Program-made: the position numbers and the translations under genes
Assembly: GCA_002384765.1 (NCBI GenBank)
Contig: DGBM01000131.1
Span: 1-7,898, forward strand
Direction: 5' to 3'
DNA length: 7,898 bases
DNA from: Demequinaceae bacterium UBA4004
Lineage (GTDB): Bacteria > Actinomycetota > Actinomycetes > Actinomycetales > Demequinaceae
In this document: piece by piece, positions 7,073 to 7,898 of the stretch
Numbering within the stretch: position 1 is the first letter of the stretch
How the letters are laid out: every line of letters begins with the position of its first letter
The notes under the pieces: generated by a model
What the model saw: only the letters and a program-made list of their open reading frames with translations
Databases searched by the model: none
Told to the model about the DNA's origin: nothing

Positions 7073-7898
7073 CAGCATCATCCTCTAGGTCGTAGACAAC
7101 CACTTCCTCATCATCAACGCCGGGGGTCGAGCGAAGTTCCCCATCGACCGTTGCGGAGCTACCCGTCGCGTGCCCGTCCGGTTCGCCCGGTGCGTCTAAA
7201 CCGGCGGCGATCCGGATCACGGAACGCGCCTCCTCCACGCGTTGGGCCTGGTCTGCATCGACCGGCCTGATGCGGTCGAGTGTGAGGAGTGCGGCGTCGA
7301 ACTCGTGCAGATCTGCTCGGGCTCCGGCGACCACGAGCTCGACTTCTGCCCGATTCATCCGATCGAGACCCTTGGCATCCGCCGAGTTTGCCATCTCGAG
7401 AGCCCTTTCGGGCCTGCCCAACCCTCGTTCGCAGTCCGCGACCAGTGCGAGATGCTCGTGGGAGCCACTGAGACGCGTGACGGTGCGGAATTCTCGCAAT
7501 GCCTCCGCGTAACGTCCCGTCGCGTACGCGGTGAGCGCGGCTGCTTCCCGCACAACGTCGACGCGACCTCCACGGGCCAGTGCCACCTGCGCATGCCGGT
7601 AGGCAAGTTCGGGGTCCTCCTCGAGGAGACGCCCCGCCATGACCAAATGACGCGCGACGTCCTCCGCGTTGTCCTTGCTGAGGGTCCGGAGTCTGCCGTG
7701 CGCGTCGCGGTCGAGGTCCTTGCCGGTCACGTCTTCAGGCACATCGGGCACGTCCATGCGAGCGTGCTGGGGACGCGCGTCACCGCCGTCGCGCTCTCGA
7801 CGCGGAGCTCGCTCCTCGCGATCCCCTCGAAAACCGCCATCCCCCGCACCTCGATTGGGGGCACCCGCTCCACGGCGAGCGCCGTCGGCGCGCGGCGC
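7065..7898 (-). CDS. TPR-like protein with Arg/Gly-rich N-terminal region (5' end beyond right edge)
   Basis: The frame is open from its stop at 7065 to the right edge (277 residues visible), so the gene very probably starts outside the window. The first 47 visible residues are low-complexity, with 12 Arg and 10 Gly and no Lys, Leu, Ile or Val (for example GDGGFRGDREER at 19-30); they are probably disordered. From about residue 60 come helical Ala/Leu/Glu-rich repeats of TPR type (ELAYRHAQVALARGG, then YAEALREFRTVTRLSG, then RPERALEMANSADAKG), ending near residue 225. A Gly/Asp-rich linker and an acidic tail (VDDEEVVVYDLEDDADA) close the protein. An ATG at 7757 is often where a start would be called, but it has no Shine-Dalgarno and the Arg/Gly stretch continues upstream of it. 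The position matches Rv1691 next to the phosphatase, and related actinobacterial proteins carry similar Arg/Gly-rich N-termini. The role is unknown; protein scaffolding, perhaps with RNA contact through the Arg/Gly region, is a guess. Confidence 0.82.
   Translation of the reverse strand, partial: APRADGARRGAGAPNRGAGDGGFRGDREERAPRRERDGGDARPQHARMDVPDVPEDVTGKDLDRDAHGRLRTLSKDNAEDVARHLVMAGRLLEEDPELAYRHAQVALARGGRVDVVREAAALTAYATGRYAEALREFRTVTRLSGSHEHLALVADCERGLGRPERALEMANSADAKGLDRMNRAEVELVVAGARADLHEFDAALLTLDRIRPVDADQAQRVEEARSVIRIAAGLDAPGEPDGHATGSSATVDGELRSTPGVDDEEVVVYDLEDDADA
7082..7086 (-). promoter_or_regulatory. Ribosome binding site of the HAD phosphatase gene
   Basis: The minus strand reads AGAGG within the last codons of the TPR gene, 9 nt before the ATG at 7072. 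The spacing favours that ATG over those at 7081 (0 nt) and 7078 (3 nt). Confidence 0.5.

Noticed and set aside
6053..7270. 405-codon open frame on the plus strand opposite the phosphatase gene
   Set aside because: Same antisense effect; the minus strand holds all HAD motifs in order, and the plus-strand product is Arg/Gly/His-rich with no domain.

Overview
The window is an uninterrupted block of nine minus-strand genes from a high-GC actinobacterium (roughly two thirds G+C by eye). Protein wording and gene order fit Actinomycetota, probably Micrococcales; a genus cannot be named from this alone. Read in the direction of transcription (right to left) the order is: TPR protein (5' end off the right edge), HAD-family phosphatase, a 56-residue acidic protein, tlyA, nadK, recN, steA, steB, pyrG (3' end off the left edge). 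As I remember the Mycobacterium tuberculosis map, this matches Rv1691 to Rv1699 gene for gene, including the small protein (Rv1693 position). It is therefore a conserved chromosomal housekeeping neighbourhood, not an accessory island.

Right part (about 5890-7898): a TPR protein with an Arg/Gly-rich, probably disordered N-terminal region; a HAD-IIA phosphatase with a C-terminal extension like the mycobacterial glycerol-3-phosphate phosphatase; and the small acidic ORF, which starts inside the end of the phosphatase gene. Middle (2526-5877): the rRNA 2'-O-methyltransferase TlyA, NAD kinase and the SMC-like repair ATPase RecN. Left (1-2521): the cell-separation pair SteA/SteB, then the first quarter of CTP synthase.

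Genes are packed very tightly. Junctions are overlaps of 1, 4, 8 and 26 nt or gaps of 2, 4 and 12 nt. The only larger gap is 48 nt, before pyrG. This points to one transcription unit with translational coupling, though no promoter or terminator could be recognised. The products serve different jobs (ribosome modification, NADP supply, DNA repair, cell separation, CTP synthesis), so the linkage is conserved order rather than one pathway; only SteA and SteB are a known functional pair.

No tRNA, rRNA, CRISPR, insertion sequence, phage or defence gene was seen. I found no clear undescribed system. The points most worth a second look are the small acidic ORF, the Arg/Gly-rich tail of the TPR protein, the altered acidic motifs in SteA, a Tyr-to-His change in a conserved NAD kinase motif, and the non-ATG start of pyrG.
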